Source of the DNA: Pontiella agarivorans
GTDB lineage: Bacteria > Verrucomicrobiota > Kiritimatiellia > Kiritimatiellales > Pontiellaceae
Reading direction: 5' to 3'
Length of the DNA stretch: 64,000 bases
Assembly: GCF_034531395.1 (NCBI RefSeq)
Contig: NZ_JARVCO010000010.1
Location: 62,001-126,000, forward strand
The notes under the pieces are model-generated. The model saw only the letters and a program-made list of their open reading frames with translations, had not been told where the DNA came from and ran no database searches. Shown here one piece after another: positions 1 through 9,357 of the stretch; the stretch's first letter is position 1, and the number at the start of each line of letters is the position of its first letter. A program made the translations under genes and the position numbers.

Positions 1-1
1 A

Positions 2-637
2 GCCTTCCAAACCCTGGAAGCTGAAGCGCTGTTGGTGGCCACCGGCATTGTCCCCAATACCGATTTCCTGGGATTGGAAAATACGGATATCCAATTAGAC
101 GACCACGGATTTATTCCCGTCGATGGTCAGCTCCAATCATCCGTGCCCGGCGTCTACGCCATGGGCGACTGCAACGGAAACTATTTTTTCCGGCATACGG
201 TCAACTGGGAGGGCGAATTCCTCATGCGCGTCCTGTTTGAAGATCCGTCCGATGAAACCATCGACTACGGTGCCGTGCCTCACGCCGTTTTCACCTACCC
301 GCAGGTTGCGGGCGTGGGTAAAACCGAAGATGAACTGATTGCAGACGGCGCAGACTATGTCCGCGGGTTCTGCCGCTATGAAAACACAGCCATGGGCATG
401 GCGCGGCAGGCCGACCACGGGTTTGTTAAAATTCTCATCGGACGGAAGGACAAAACGATTCTTGGTGCCCACATTATCGGCGACGAAGCCTCGAACATGC
501 TGCACATGATTGTTGCGCTGATGTATAAAAACGGAACGCTCGATGATCTGCTCAACATGATCTACATCCACCCGGCCCTGCCCGAAGCCGTCCGCGACGC
601 CGCCCGCGACGCGCGGGATCAGTTAAAAATTGCCTGA
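2..637 (+). CDS. pyridine nucleotide-disulfide oxidoreductase, C-terminal part (5' end outside window)
   Basis: The last 211 residues of a class I flavoprotein disulfide reductase (dihydrolipoamide dehydrogenase, mercuric reductase and glutathione reductase family). The visible part holds the FAD-contacting motif GVYAMGDCNG and then the dimerisation domain, ending in HPALPE, where the family places its His-Glu catalytic pair. The CxxxxC redox site and NAD(P)H domain lie upstream of the window, so the substrate cannot be named. The reading frame is open from base 2, so an internal TTG at 32 is not the start. The first residues, AFQTLEAEAL, include a copy of the 15-bp palindrome. The stop overlaps the end of the convergent hydrolase gene by 19 bases. 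Confidence 0.9.
   Translation, partial: AFQTLEAEALLVATGIVPNTDFLGLENTDIQLDDHGFIPVDGQLQSSVPGVYAMGDCNGNYFFRHTVNWEGEFLMRVLFEDPSDETIDYGAVPHAVFTYPQVAGVGKTEDELIADGADYVRGFCRYENTAMGMARQADHGFVKILIGRKDKTILGAHIIGDEASNMLHMIVALMYKNGTLDDLLNMIYIHPALPEAVRDAARDARDQLKIA
5..19. repeat. 15-bp palindrome, copy 1
   Basis: TTCCAAACCCTGGAA inside the oxidoreductase gene, read FQTLE. Confidence 0.9.
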
Positions 638-1620
638 TCAAAAACGGTACGGAACCGCTCGAAATCCTCGATCTGCGGCAGGTGGCCGAGATCGGAGAGT
701 TCATAAAGCGTCATTTCCGGAATACGTTTTTTCATACGTTCACCGAGCAGATCATAGCGTCCAAGTTCGTGGGTTACGCCCGGACGTTTCCATCCCCGCC
801 CCGGCCCCGTGCGATCGCGCGTGCCCAGAATTAAAACCGTCGGCACCTGCAGATCGGCAAATTCAGTAACAACGGGCTGTGTGAAAATAAGGTCATACGT
901 CAGCGCATTCACCCGTGCCATAATTTCGCGGTCGGGTCCCTGCGCCCAGCCGATCAGCGGATAGGTCAGCGCTTCATAGCGCGCATTCCAGTCGCCGTCA
1001 TAATAATTTTTCTGCTGATACGAACGGACGCCTTCCGCCGTTTTTTTCAGCTCGTTTTCATAGAAAAAGTTCACATCTTTGTACTGAACAAACTCCAGAT
1101 AGTTTTCCAGTCCGATGGGATTCACCAGAATCAGTTTTTCGGTCTGTTCCGGATACTGCAGGGCAAAGCGCGACGCCAGCATACCGCCCATGGAATGTCC
1201 GACCACCATCGACTGCTGAATATGCAGCGATTCCATCAGCGCCTTCGTATTCGCCGCCAGCGCCGCAAACGAATACTGATACTCCGTCGGCTTCGACGAT
1301 TTACCGAAACCGATCTGATCGGGCATCAAAACATTGAAGCCCTTTTCCTGCAGAAATTTTGCGGTTTCTTCCCAATAGGCCCCGTTAAAGTTTTTGCCGT
1401 GCAGCAACGTCACCCACGGGCGTGTCTCACCGGCTTCCAGAACCATATAGGTCATGTTCAGCGATTTTCCCTGCGATTCAAACGCAAAGGCGTTCACCTC
1501 AAACGGATACTCGTATTCGGAAAGATACTGATCGTACGATAGATCGTTGATTTCCGTCGCCCGGCTGACCAGAACGGCGGACATGCAGCAAACCACCAGC
1601 AGCAGTGAACATTTTTTCAT
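619..1620 (-). CDS. exported alpha/beta hydrolase
   Basis: A 333-residue alpha/beta-hydrolase-fold enzyme. It has the oxyanion-hole segment LLHG (about residue 72), the nucleophile elbow GHSMGG with Ser143, a likely acid in LGTRDRTGPG and a likely catalytic His in LSDLGHLPQIED. The N-terminus MKKCSLLLVVCCMSAVLVSR is a signal peptide with cysteines, so the protein is exported and may be lipidated. I chose the ATG at 1620 over an upstream TTG because GGGAG precedes it at good spacing and it begins the signal peptide. The substrate is unknown; family members include esterases, haloalkane dehalogenases and C-C hydrolases. Confidence 0.88.
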   Translation of the reverse strand: MKKCSLLLVVCCMSAVLVSRATEINDLSYDQYLSEYEYPFEVNAFAFESQGKSLNMTYMVLEAGETRPWVTLLHGKNFNGAYWEETAKFLQEKGFNVLMPDQIGFGKSSKPTEYQYSFAALAANTKALMESLHIQQSMVVGHSMGGMLASRFALQYPEQTEKLILVNPIGLENYLEFVQYKDVNFFYENELKKTAEGVRSYQQKNYYDGDWNARYEALTYPLIGWAQGPDREIMARVNALTYDLIFTQPVVTEFADLQVPTVLILGTRDRTGPGRGWKRPGVTHELGRYDLLGERMKKRIPEMTLYELSDLGHLPQIEDFERFRTVFDQAIFN

Positions 1621-1701
1621 GTCGGTTTCTCCCTTCAATTAAATGACGTTGAAACGGAATGGAACGACTGATCCTGATCGGCGTTCAAATATAATACGGT
1701 T

Positions 1702-2703
1702 TTATAGGCTTCCGCTCTGCAGATTCACCAGCACGCGACGTTTCAGGCGCGCATCAAGCATGCCGGTAATTTTTTCATCGAGCTGCTCCAACGCAATCTC
1801 TTCGACCATCTCAGACAGGGCAGCGGGTTTCCAATCCTTGGAAAGCTTTTTCCAGACCCTGGAACGTTGTTCCATCGGGTATTCTGCGGAATCAATACCG
1901 ATCAGCCGCACACCGCGCAGGATGAAAGGAAAAACATTCATCGGCAGATCCGCCGATCCGACCAGTCCGCAGCAGGTAACCGCTCCGCCGTATTTCGCGG
2001 CTTTGATCGCCGCAGCCAGCATTTCGCCGCCCACACAATCCACCGCCCCGGCCCAGACCGGTTTCATCATCGGCCGGTCACTTCCCTCCAGCACATCGGA
2101 ACGAGCAATCACCTTCTGGGCCCCGAGTCCTTTCAGATAATCGGTTTCGGATGATTTTCCGGTCGCCGCCGTCACTTCAAATCCCGCCCTGGCCAGCATG
2201 GCGACCGCCAAGCTGCCGACGCCGCCCGTCGCCCCCGTCACCAGCACAGGGCCCTGTTCCGGCCGCACTCCGCTTTCCATCAGTTCCTGAACCGACATGG
2301 CCGCAGTGAGACCCGCCGTACCCAACATCATGCTCTCTTTCAGACTCAGACCGTCCGGCAGCGGCACAGCCCAGTCCGCAGGTACCCGGATCAGCTGCCC
2401 GAACCCGCCATCGGTCCCCATACCCAGATCATAACTGGTGACGATCACTTTATCGCCCGGCTGAAAACGGGCGGTGTCACTTGAAACCACTTCGCCGGCG
2501 GCATCAATTCCGGGCGTATGCGGAAAATGGCGGGTCACCCCGGGATTGCCGGTGGCCGAAAGCGCATCCTTATAATTCAACGAAGAATAATGCACCTTCA
2601 CCAACAGATCCCCCGCCGGAAGTTCATCAGCACAGCGGGTCACCACCGACCGCTCAAACACCTTCTTTTCAACCTGCCGCACCTGAAACGCTTTGAAATC
2701 CAT
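1702..2703 (-). CDS. acuI: YhdH/YhfP-family (AcuI-like) zinc-independent MDR reductase
   Basis: A 333-residue medium-chain dehydrogenase/reductase. The N-terminal GroES-like part carries SSLNYKDALSATGNPGV and HTPGIDAAGEV, typical of YhdH/AcuI acrylyl-CoA reductases. The Rossmann part has VTGATGGVGSLAVAML for NADPH binding. No structural-zinc cysteine cluster is seen. Family members reduce acryloyl-CoA to propionyl-CoA or act as quinone oxidoreductases; the exact substrate here is inferred. The start at 2703 is preceded by AAAGGA at 9-nt spacing. Two palindrome copies lie only 6 bases apart near the 3' end and are read as SRVWK and SKDWK. Confidence 0.88.
   Translation of the reverse strand: MDFKAFQVRQVEKKVFERSVVTRCADELPAGDLLVKVHYSSLNYKDALSATGNPGVTRHFPHTPGIDAAGEVVSSDTARFQPGDKVIVTSYDLGMGTDGGFGQLIRVPADWAVPLPDGLSLKESMMLGTAGLTAAMSVQELMESGVRPEQGPVLVTGATGGVGSLAVAMLARAGFEVTAATGKSSETDYLKGLGAQKVIARSDVLEGSDRPMMKPVWAGAVDCVGGEMLAAAIKAAKYGGAVTCCGLVGSADLPMNVFPFILRGVRLIGIDSAEYPMEQRSRVWKKLSKDWKPAALSEMVEEIALEQLDEKITGMLDARLKRRVLVNLQSGSL
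1829..1843. repeat. 15-bp palindrome, copy 2
   Basis: TTCCAATCCTTGGAA in acuI, read SKDWK on the coding strand. Confidence 0.9.
1850..1864. repeat. 15-bp palindrome, copy 3
   Basis: TTCCAGACCCTGGAA in acuI, six bases from copy 2, read SRVWK. Confidence 0.9.
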
Positions 2704-2772
2704 AACCTGCCATCCTTTCGAAAAAGATCGACTATACGGCACAGGCCATGTGTGTCGATCCCTACCCCGTTT

Positions 2773-5700
2773 CTAGTAATAATTCTGCCGGCCATAATCG
2801 CGGCCGCGATTATAGATCTTTTTGTTGAGCTGGTTTTTATAGTTCCGCAGCTGCTGGTCGGCGCTGCCCCGATACGGTTTCTGTTTGCTGATATATTTCG
2901 ATGTGTACGGCTGCTGCGGGGTGTAGCCTGCATTGTAGTTGCCGCTGTTCCACCAGGGGCGGGGCTTCGGGGGAGGCTGGTACATGGCGGCCTGGCGGGC
3001 GGCCTCGGCGGCCTGGGCGCGTTGGGCGGCCAGCCGGGCTTCGTATTTCGCCCGGATGCGCCGCTGTTTTTCCTCTTCGGCGAGGCGCGATTGGAATTCG
3101 TAGAGGGTATCGCCGCGGCTGAAGGCGGCGATGGCGCGGGCGTGCTGGGCGTGTCCAACGGGGTATTTGCTCATGAACGACGCCAAAGCGGACCGTTCAC
3201 CAGCACTGAATTCATCCGATCCGCGCCGATCCAGACTGCCGGACAGAGCCGTAAAATAGGCTTTTATTTGCTGCTGAATGCTTTTATCCAGCATTTGGAA
3301 ATGCGCCCGGTATACCGTAGAGGGCAAGTGGGGCCGCCGCACATAAAGCGCCTCAAAATAATACGGCGTTTCTTCGGGACGGCGGGTCAGGACCGGATTC
3401 AGACTCCGGCTGATGAGCCGGGCGGCGTCAGCGGGCTTCAGCTGCGCGGCCGCCAGCGGCGGACTGATCCGCTGTGCGGCGGCTTTAAACAGCTCAATTC
3501 GCGCATCCTGATCTGCAGCCCGGTTCAGCTGATCCGGCAGCTGGCGGCTCAGTTCGTCGAGAATGGAGTTCACATTATCGCGGGCCAGCGTGCGCCACGC
3601 GAGGGTGCGCGGATCGCCGGCACCGTCGGTATAGCTCATCTTTTTAGGATCGAGCGAGCCGCCGTGAAAACGGAGTCCCGTGCCGGAAACCAACAGTTCA
3701 CTGCCGGAGGTATGATTTCCATAAATGCGGCCCCGGCCGGAAAGAGAAATCGGGCCGGTGGCATATTTGCCCTGAATGAAATCGATACGGCCGCCGTTGG
3801 CCACCTGTAGAGATCCCGGAACTTGTTCGGTGAAAAATACCTGTGCGTTGTCGGCGACGATGGCGTTGCGGCCGAAGCTGTTCCGATGATCCCAGCTCGC
3901 GAACTCGACGTTGCGCAGGAAGAGACGGCTGCCCGGCGCTGCGCGGAGGGCTTTGCGGTTGCCCAAGCTGTCAGCAATTTTAAACCGTCCGTCCCGGACT
4001 GCCGTTTCAACGCTGAGGGTCAGGTTCTCCAGCCAGAGATCTCCGGCGGACGTGGTGATGACCGGATTGATTTTACTCGCGTTCGGAACGGTGAGGGTCG
4101 ACGGGTTTTCCGCATCGGCCGAACCGCGGATTATAATCCCTTCCGGCACTTGTACGGCTTTTTCCAACAGGATTGTTCCCGGAGCCAGATCGATACGACC
4201 ACCCGGCTGAACGGCGGCCAGGGCATCATGAAATTCCGTCGCATTGCTGACCGTATAGTCGGCCGGGCCTTCCAGATTCAGTGCGGTAACGTTCAGCCCC
4301 GCGCTAACGGACAGCTTCGGCTGCGCCGCGCCGCTGAGGCTGGAATTGCGGAAGGCAATTTTTCCAAGGTCTGGATCCAGTTCAACGGAAGCAAAGATTC
4401 GGCAGTCGTCAATTGCAAGCGCGGTCGCGGGCTGGAGTTTGAAAAGGTCGGCGTGATCGGTCGCAAAAACAGAACGGCTGACCCTTCCGCCCGTCGAGCC
4501 ATCATCCACAAACCGGAAACGGCTCTGCGCGGAAACCAGTTGGTCGGCTTCAAACGATCCGTACAGATCGAACGAGGAATCGCGGCTCTGCACATCGACG
4601 AGATACAGCCCGGCGGCGGAACCGCCGGCTCCCACAACGTCGGACGCTTCGATCCAGACCGAACCTTTTCCACGGAAGGTTCGGCCCTCTACGAGGCCGC
4701 GAGAAATAGCTGCAACGCCGCCCTCTTCAAGAGTCCAGACCTTCGCGGTCGGGTGAGAGGAAGAAACGCTGACTCCGTCGAGCTCCCAGAGCCGGCTGTG
4801 GAAAGGCGTGGTGCCAGAGAGATAAGTCATGCGGTTGCGCGGCGGTTTGGAGATACGCAGCACCGGGAGCGGTGTCGTATCCTCCGGAAGCTCAACCGAT
4901 CCGAGGGCCATCAGCTGCTGGCCCGGAGCGAGGGCCGACCAGACCGCATTCCAGTTTTTGAGGTTCCAGGGCGTATAAAAAGGATCTGAAATGCGGAGCG
5001 GAATCGCTGGATCGTTTCCGGCGGCCGCCAGGCCGGCGGCTTTGGCCCGGAAATAAAGCGGAAGATCACGGTGCCCGGAGAGCCCACCGAGTGCCGCCAG
5101 ATGTTGCGGATCGCCCGGCTGCTGACCGGCAAGAAAATGATAAAGAAACTGCGCGGTTGCTTCGTCTTCGGTGTTGCGCATCGCCGCAAGGTAAGACTCG
5201 GCCTCGGTTTTCCCCTGTATGAAATTCAGGTGCTGCTGCAGGGCGGGCGTTGCACCGGCTGCCAGAGTTTCAAATGAAAGATCGTCAAAGCGAAAGACCT
5301 CGGGTTTGAGCTTCAGCCCCAGGGCAATCCAGAGGCGCAGGGTATCGTCGCCCTCTCCGGCGTTGAGCTGTTTAACCACAGGCTGCAATCCGGTAAGCGG
5401 ACCGGTGAACGCTTTATAATCCATAAGCTGCAGCGTCAGCGCCATGGCATGCAGCAGGCGGCTCTGATCCGAATAAACTGTGCCGTTGAAGGCCGGGGTG
5501 GCATCGAGCGTGAGTCCGTTCAGATTCAACGCCAGCGCAGCAACCTGCCGGTGCAGCAGCGCCTGGATATCGGTTTCCGAGCGCAGCAGGCGGTGATCGC
5601 ACAACGACAGCAACAAAGGCCAGTTTCCAACACGGGCCGAAAGGGCGAGCCCATCATCGTCCACGGAAAAACCGGAGGGACAGAGCCGCCACAGCTGCTC

Positions 5701-7392
5701 CAGCACACCGGCTGCAAAATCATCCTGTTCCGCCTCAAGAAAATGGCGGTACAACGCGGACAGGCCGGTCAGATGCGTGGGATCGCGCCTCAGAGCCTCC
5801 TGCAGATCCAACACCGCCGCCGCTTTTTCCTCGGTGCTTCCATTTTTCATACCGGCCAGTGATTCGTCGATCACAGCATCGTTTTCCGCGATCAGCGGTT
5901 CGATCCACGTGCGCTGTTTTTCAGGCTGTTCAGCCTCGGCTTCAAAACCGGACCAGGCGATTTCCTGCCAATCCTGCAAGGCTTCCGCCGCTGCACGACG
6001 TTTTTTCCAAAGGTTGGAAGTCATACGGTTCTGCAGAATCAGCGGATCAAAATCCTCCAGCGCCGGGGCATCGGAAGACGCAATGTTTTCCAAAGGGGCA
6101 TCGGCAAAGGCCTGTTCCGCATCGAAATAAACCATCGCCAATCGGCGCGGGAGCGACAAAGCGTCATTTCCGGTCAGGGCCGGTTCCAAACGCCGGTCGA
6201 TCTCCCTGAAAATTTCCGCCGCCGCGAGCTGTTTTTCAAAGGCGCGGATTTCCTGATAGAGCGGATATTCCTCCGGCTCGGCATCGAGATATTCCAGCCA
6301 GACTTTCAGCACCAGGGCATGATTTCGCGCCTGTGCCTGCAGGGGAAACAGCTGCGTATTTTTGAGCGTCATGAGCTCATCGATGGATTCAATCAGTTCC
6401 GGTTCCGTTACGGCCGCATCCGCTTTTTCAAGCAGTGGCTGCGCCGCGGCTTCCAGTTCCGCCCATTTGTTCGGGGCTTCCAGCAGAAAGGCTTTAATTT
6501 CCGGATCCGGCATCACGTCGGGCGGTTCGGGCAGATAGTTTTCGAGGGCTTTGCGCCGCTTTTGCTCGTTGTAGGATTCCTGCACGGGGGCCCATTCCAG
6601 CAGAGCGACCGCTCGCGCGGCATGCTCGGCATAACTCAGATCCTTCAAGGCCTGTTTCGTGTCCGGCGCATCATTCAGCGGCGTGAAAAACTGCCCGGAG
6701 CGGGATGGATCGGGGCGGTAATGCGCGAGCCATAAAAACCGAATCAGCGCATCGGCCGCGCTGGAAACCGCTTCCGGATCCTTGCTTTTCTGCGCCTGCC
6801 GAAACGCGCTTAACCGATCCGTCAGCAGCGCCCGGTATTCTGCATCGATGCGGGCGGCCGTCAGTGGAATTTCAATCGATCCGCTGCGCTCGTACACGGC
6901 AGCCATCGGCCCTGCGGCAACCGCACCGCCGAACGCCGTCCACTGGAGCTCGGCAAGAATCGGTACAAAGGGATCCTCCGGTGCGGCAGTCCGAAGATAT
7001 TCGCGAACGTTGGCCCAGGCGGCGGAATAATCACCGGCCTCCAGCAGGGCCTGGATTTTAAGGGCTTCTATGCGCCGCACTTCGGCAGCATCGGGCCCCA
7101 ACGCCAGCGCGTATTCCAGCGTTTGGAGGGCGGCGGCGGGGGCCCCGAAATCGAGATAGGCGCCGGCCATCGCCGTCAGCGGCGGAATCTCACCGGGGGC
7201 CGAACGCTGCCAGGCGCGGGCGTTGAGATAGGCCTGGTCCGGCTGTTCGTTTGAAAGCGCCTGCTCCACGGCGGCGGCATATTCCGCCGGCGTTCGTTTC
7301 AACAGCGGTGTTTTTTCGAATGCATTTTGGGCGGTAGCGAGGAACGTTGTCGATAACAGTATTATGACCGGCGCGACCGGATTGTATTTCAT
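2773..7392 (-). CDS. giant exported protein with helical repeats, beta-helix-like region and Tyr/Gln-rich tail
   Basis: An exported protein of 1539 residues that I do not recognise. A signal peptide (MKYNPVAPVIILLSTTFLATAQ) starts at the ATG at 7392, which follows AAAGGA; an upstream in-frame start would spoil it. The first 800 or so residues are Ala/Leu/Glu-rich helices with TPR-like pairs (for example AALQTLEYALALGPDAAEVR). Residues around 920-1250 change to short beta strands with recurring G, N and D, including GGRIDLAPGTILLEKAVQVPEG, which resembles right-handed beta-helix (pectate-lyase/DUF1565) proteins. The last 120 residues are an Arg/Ala helix (QRAQAAEAARQAAMY) followed by a basic Pro/Tyr/Asn/Gln-rich tail ending GRQNYY. 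The role may be surface or envelope scaffolding, which is inference. Confidence 0.85.
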   Translation of the reverse strand: MKYNPVAPVIILLSTTFLATAQNAFEKTPLLKRTPAEYAAAVEQALSNEQPDQAYLNARAWQRSAPGEIPPLTAMAGAYLDFGAPAAALQTLEYALALGPDAAEVRRIEALKIQALLEAGDYSAAWANVREYLRTAAPEDPFVPILAELQWTAFGGAVAAGPMAAVYERSGSIEIPLTAARIDAEYRALLTDRLSAFRQAQKSKDPEAVSSAADALIRFLWLAHYRPDPSRSGQFFTPLNDAPDTKQALKDLSYAEHAARAVALLEWAPVQESYNEQKRRKALENYLPEPPDVMPDPEIKAFLLEAPNKWAELEAAAQPLLEKADAAVTEPELIESIDELMTLKNTQLFPLQAQARNHALVLKVWLEYLDAEPEEYPLYQEIRAFEKQLAAAEIFREIDRRLEPALTGNDALSLPRRLAMVYFDAEQAFADAPLENIASSDAPALEDFDPLILQNRMTSNLWKKRRAAAEALQDWQEIAWSGFEAEAEQPEKQRTWIEPLIAENDAVIDESLAGMKNGSTEEKAAAVLDLQEALRRDPTHLTGLSALYRHFLEAEQDDFAAGVLEQLWRLCPSGFSVDDDGLALSARVGNWPLLLSLCDHRLLRSETDIQALLHRQVAALALNLNGLTLDATPAFNGTVYSDQSRLLHAMALTLQLMDYKAFTGPLTGLQPVVKQLNAGEGDDTLRLWIALGLKLKPEVFRFDDLSFETLAAGATPALQQHLNFIQGKTEAESYLAAMRNTEDEATAQFLYHFLAGQQPGDPQHLAALGGLSGHRDLPLYFRAKAAGLAAAGNDPAIPLRISDPFYTPWNLKNWNAVWSALAPGQQLMALGSVELPEDTTPLPVLRISKPPRNRMTYLSGTTPFHSRLWELDGVSVSSSHPTAKVWTLEEGGVAAISRGLVEGRTFRGKGSVWIEASDVVGAGGSAAGLYLVDVQSRDSSFDLYGSFEADQLVSAQSRFRFVDDGSTGGRVSRSVFATDHADLFKLQPATALAIDDCRIFASVELDPDLGKIAFRNSSLSGAAQPKLSVSAGLNVTALNLEGPADYTVSNATEFHDALAAVQPGGRIDLAPGTILLEKAVQVPEGIIIRGSADAENPSTLTVPNASKINPVITTSAGDLWLENLTLSVETAVRDGRFKIADSLGNRKALRAAPGSRLFLRNVEFASWDHRNSFGRNAIVADNAQVFFTEQVPGSLQVANGGRIDFIQGKYATGPISLSGRGRIYGNHTSGSELLVSGTGLRFHGGSLDPKKMSYTDGAGDPRTLAWRTLARDNVNSILDELSRQLPDQLNRAADQDARIELFKAAAQRISPPLAAAQLKPADAARLISRSLNPVLTRRPEETPYYFEALYVRRPHLPSTVYRAHFQMLDKSIQQQIKAYFTALSGSLDRRGSDEFSAGERSALASFMSKYPVGHAQHARAIAAFSRGDTLYEFQSRLAEEEKQRRIRAKYEARLAAQRAQAAEAARQAAMYQPPPKPRPWWNSGNYNAGYTPQQPYTSKYISKQKPYRGSADQQLRNYKNQLNKKIYNRGRDYGRQNYY
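6005..6019. repeat. 15-bp palindrome, copy 4
   Basis: TTCCAAAGGTTGGAA in the giant exported protein gene, read SNLWK. Confidence 0.9.
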
Positions 7393-7494
7393 TTCGGTGT
7401 ATTCCTTTGGTTTAAGACAGCGTGCGGCTTTTGAATATCGCGATATATTATTCCGTATTTCAATGCGCATTTAAAGCGCATCGCACATTCAAAT

Positions 7495-7956
7495 TCAGCC
7501 GTTGCGACTGTTCAGAAGCGCTTTCCATATTTTGCCTGACGCCCGGCCTTCGAGGATGTTGACCTCCTCCTGTCCGGCTCCGCCGCGCCACTGCATCAGG
7601 CCCTCGGAAAAATAGGTCGGTTCGACCGTGTTTTGCGGTTTCACAAACGAAAAACGATACCGCTTACGGTCCGTTTCAAGCCCTCCTCCGGCTCCGAACG
7701 AATACCAGGGAATGTGAAAACGGCGAATGGCGTCCAGCGGAATGGAAAAATATTCAATGGGAAACTGATCTTCACCACGCTCGGCCACCGCACAGCCCGC
7801 TTCGGCCAGCAGATTCCCGAACCGTTTGGTGCTGAATGTCCCCTGTTCGAGCATCAGAAAGGTGAGCTTCCCGTTTTCAAGGTGAAGAAGACCGGGCAGG
7901 CTGTCGACCGGGCCGTCGAGCAGCCACGCTTTACTGGTGAAGGAGGTAGCATTCAT
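7495..7956 (-). CDS. uncharacterised PH/GRAM-like protein
   Basis: A 153-residue soluble protein without signal peptide or membrane segment. The pattern of a strand with PGLLHLENGKLTFL, then FSIPLDAIRRFHIPW, a Gly-rich turn (SFGAGGGLE) and YRFSFVKP resembles bacterial PH/GRAM-like domains, which bind lipids or proteins. AAGGA lies upstream of the ATG. It begins 24 bases after the stop of the EIIA-cyclase fusion gene and runs the same way, so the two are probably cotranscribed and may act together. The function is unknown. Confidence 0.75.
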   Translation of the reverse strand: MNATSFTSKAWLLDGPVDSLPGLLHLENGKLTFLMLEQGTFSTKRFGNLLAEAGCAVAERGEDQFPIEYFSIPLDAIRRFHIPWYSFGAGGGLETDRKRYRFSFVKPQNTVEPTYFSEGLMQWRGGAGQEEVNILEGRASGKIWKALLNSRNG

Positions 7957-7980
7957 GGAGTGGATTCCTTTTACAGGTAT

Positions 7981-9324
7981 TCAGCTTCCACGTTTCAGCG
8001 AAAGCATGGAGCTGCCGTTTTTATAGAGCGTGAGGGTGCCGGTGGATTCCGAAAGCACCAGCGAAAGAGCATTCGTGCAGGCGGTGATCGCCTGCCCGGC
8101 GGTATGCCGCGCCCCGAGGCCGCCCTGCAGTTGTTCCCCCATCACTTCGGCCCGGATAAAACTGCCGGCCGACATAATGACGCCGTCGCCGCGAATGACA
8201 AAAGCCCCGTCGATATGTGCAAATTCCTTAATGGTTTCAGCAAGGCTCGGATCGAGAATATTTTTTTCGTGATCACTGTAGCCCTTGAAGGGATTGATGA
8301 CCATCTGATGGCATTGATGCTGCACCTGTTCATAATCACCGACCACAAACAGGGTTCCGATCGGTTTCCCTTCCCGGCCCTCATGCGCGAGCTCCGAAGC
8401 CAGCGTGAAAATACGCAGCAGCACCTGAAAATCGATGATGCCGGAGACCAGTTCTTCGCGCAATGTGAGCGGGACACGAAGATCTTCACCGGCATTCAGC
8501 AGACGAATGGTATCCAGCCGGGCAGCTCCGGAACTTCCGTATAAACAGACAATGGTATCATCGAGCGTTAACCGGTTTCTTGAAATAAGCAGCAGCAGGG
8601 CAAAATCCAGAGCGTGACGAGGAAGGATACCGTGAAGCGGTATTTCAAACAAATGATCAAACGGAAGGTCGGGACTATTGATCTGATGCCTCGGATTGGT
8701 GACCAGCAAGGTCTGACAAGGAGCCGGATGGTTTGCAGCAAAATCCAGCCCGGACGGCTGATCAGCAATCACCAGCAGGCAGCCGGCCCCGGTTTTTTCC
8801 GCCATGCTGCAGGCGGATTCATAGACCGCTTCCGATGCAGCCTGCCCATCAGAATCCACCCCGTCCTCATCCGATGACGCACATTGAAGCAGCGCCCGGT
8901 ATAATTCCTCCCCGTTTTCGGCCGACAGTAGCGACGGCGGAATGGTCCGGTGCTGTAAAGTCCGGGCCAGCATGGCGAGGACCGATAGAAAATCGTGCCG
9001 GTCGGCTTCATCGCCGATCAGCAGAACCACCAGCTGAACCGAGCATTCGCTGGACGCCCCCCAAGCCAGGCCCTGTCGGCAGAGACCCACCGTAATCTGA
9101 GGATGTCCAAAGTCCGGAAGACGCGCATGCGGCACCGCCAGCCAGCTGCTGATATTTGTGCCGACGTCATGTTCCCGAACGAGCACCGCCTCCAATACGG
9201 TTGAGGCATTAAGGTTCGGCCGCGTTTCACAGAGCAGGTCGACCAGCTCCCCGATGGCCGCTTCCGCCGTTTCACTTTTAAGCAGGCAAAACCGTATGGC
9301 ATTCAGATAATGGGCTAGTGGCAT
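7981..9324 (-). CDS. PTS EIIA domain - PK_C-like domain - diadenylate cyclase (DAC/DisA_N) fusion protein
   Basis: A 447-residue three-part protein. Residues 1-145 match the fructose/mannitol-type PTS EIIA domain: the phosphorylatable His is His66 in AVPHARL, followed by ITVGLCRQGLAWG. Residues about 165-300 (ACSMAEKTGAGCLLVIAD onward) resemble the pyruvate-kinase C-terminal-like domain found ahead of DAC in CdaZ-type cyclases. Residues about 320-447 are a DAC domain with the DGA motif (Asp372) and GARHTAG, in which the usual RHR is RHT, then SLVLSESTGTLTLY. DAC domains make c-di-AMP from two ATP. Phosphorylation of His66 could couple synthesis to sugar or nitrogen PTS state (inference). Whether the altered RHR still catalyses is uncertain. 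A perfect 18-bp palindrome lies just upstream. Confidence 0.85.
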   Translation of the reverse strand: MPLAHYLNAIRFCLLKSETAEAAIGELVDLLCETRPNLNASTVLEAVLVREHDVGTNISSWLAVPHARLPDFGHPQITVGLCRQGLAWGASSECSVQLVVLLIGDEADRHDFLSVLAMLARTLQHRTIPPSLLSAENGEELYRALLQCASSDEDGVDSDGQAASEAVYESACSMAEKTGAGCLLVIADQPSGLDFAANHPAPCQTLLVTNPRHQINSPDLPFDHLFEIPLHGILPRHALDFALLLLISRNRLTLDDTIVCLYGSSGAARLDTIRLLNAGEDLRVPLTLREELVSGIIDFQVLLRIFTLASELAHEGREGKPIGTLFVVGDYEQVQHQCHQMVINPFKGYSDHEKNILDPSLAETIKEFAHIDGAFVIRGDGVIMSAGSFIRAEVMGEQLQGGLGARHTAGQAITACTNALSLVLSESTGTLTLYKNGSSMLSLKRGS

Positions 9325-9357
9325 AGCCGGATGGTAACCCTCTCAGCCGCAAATTCA

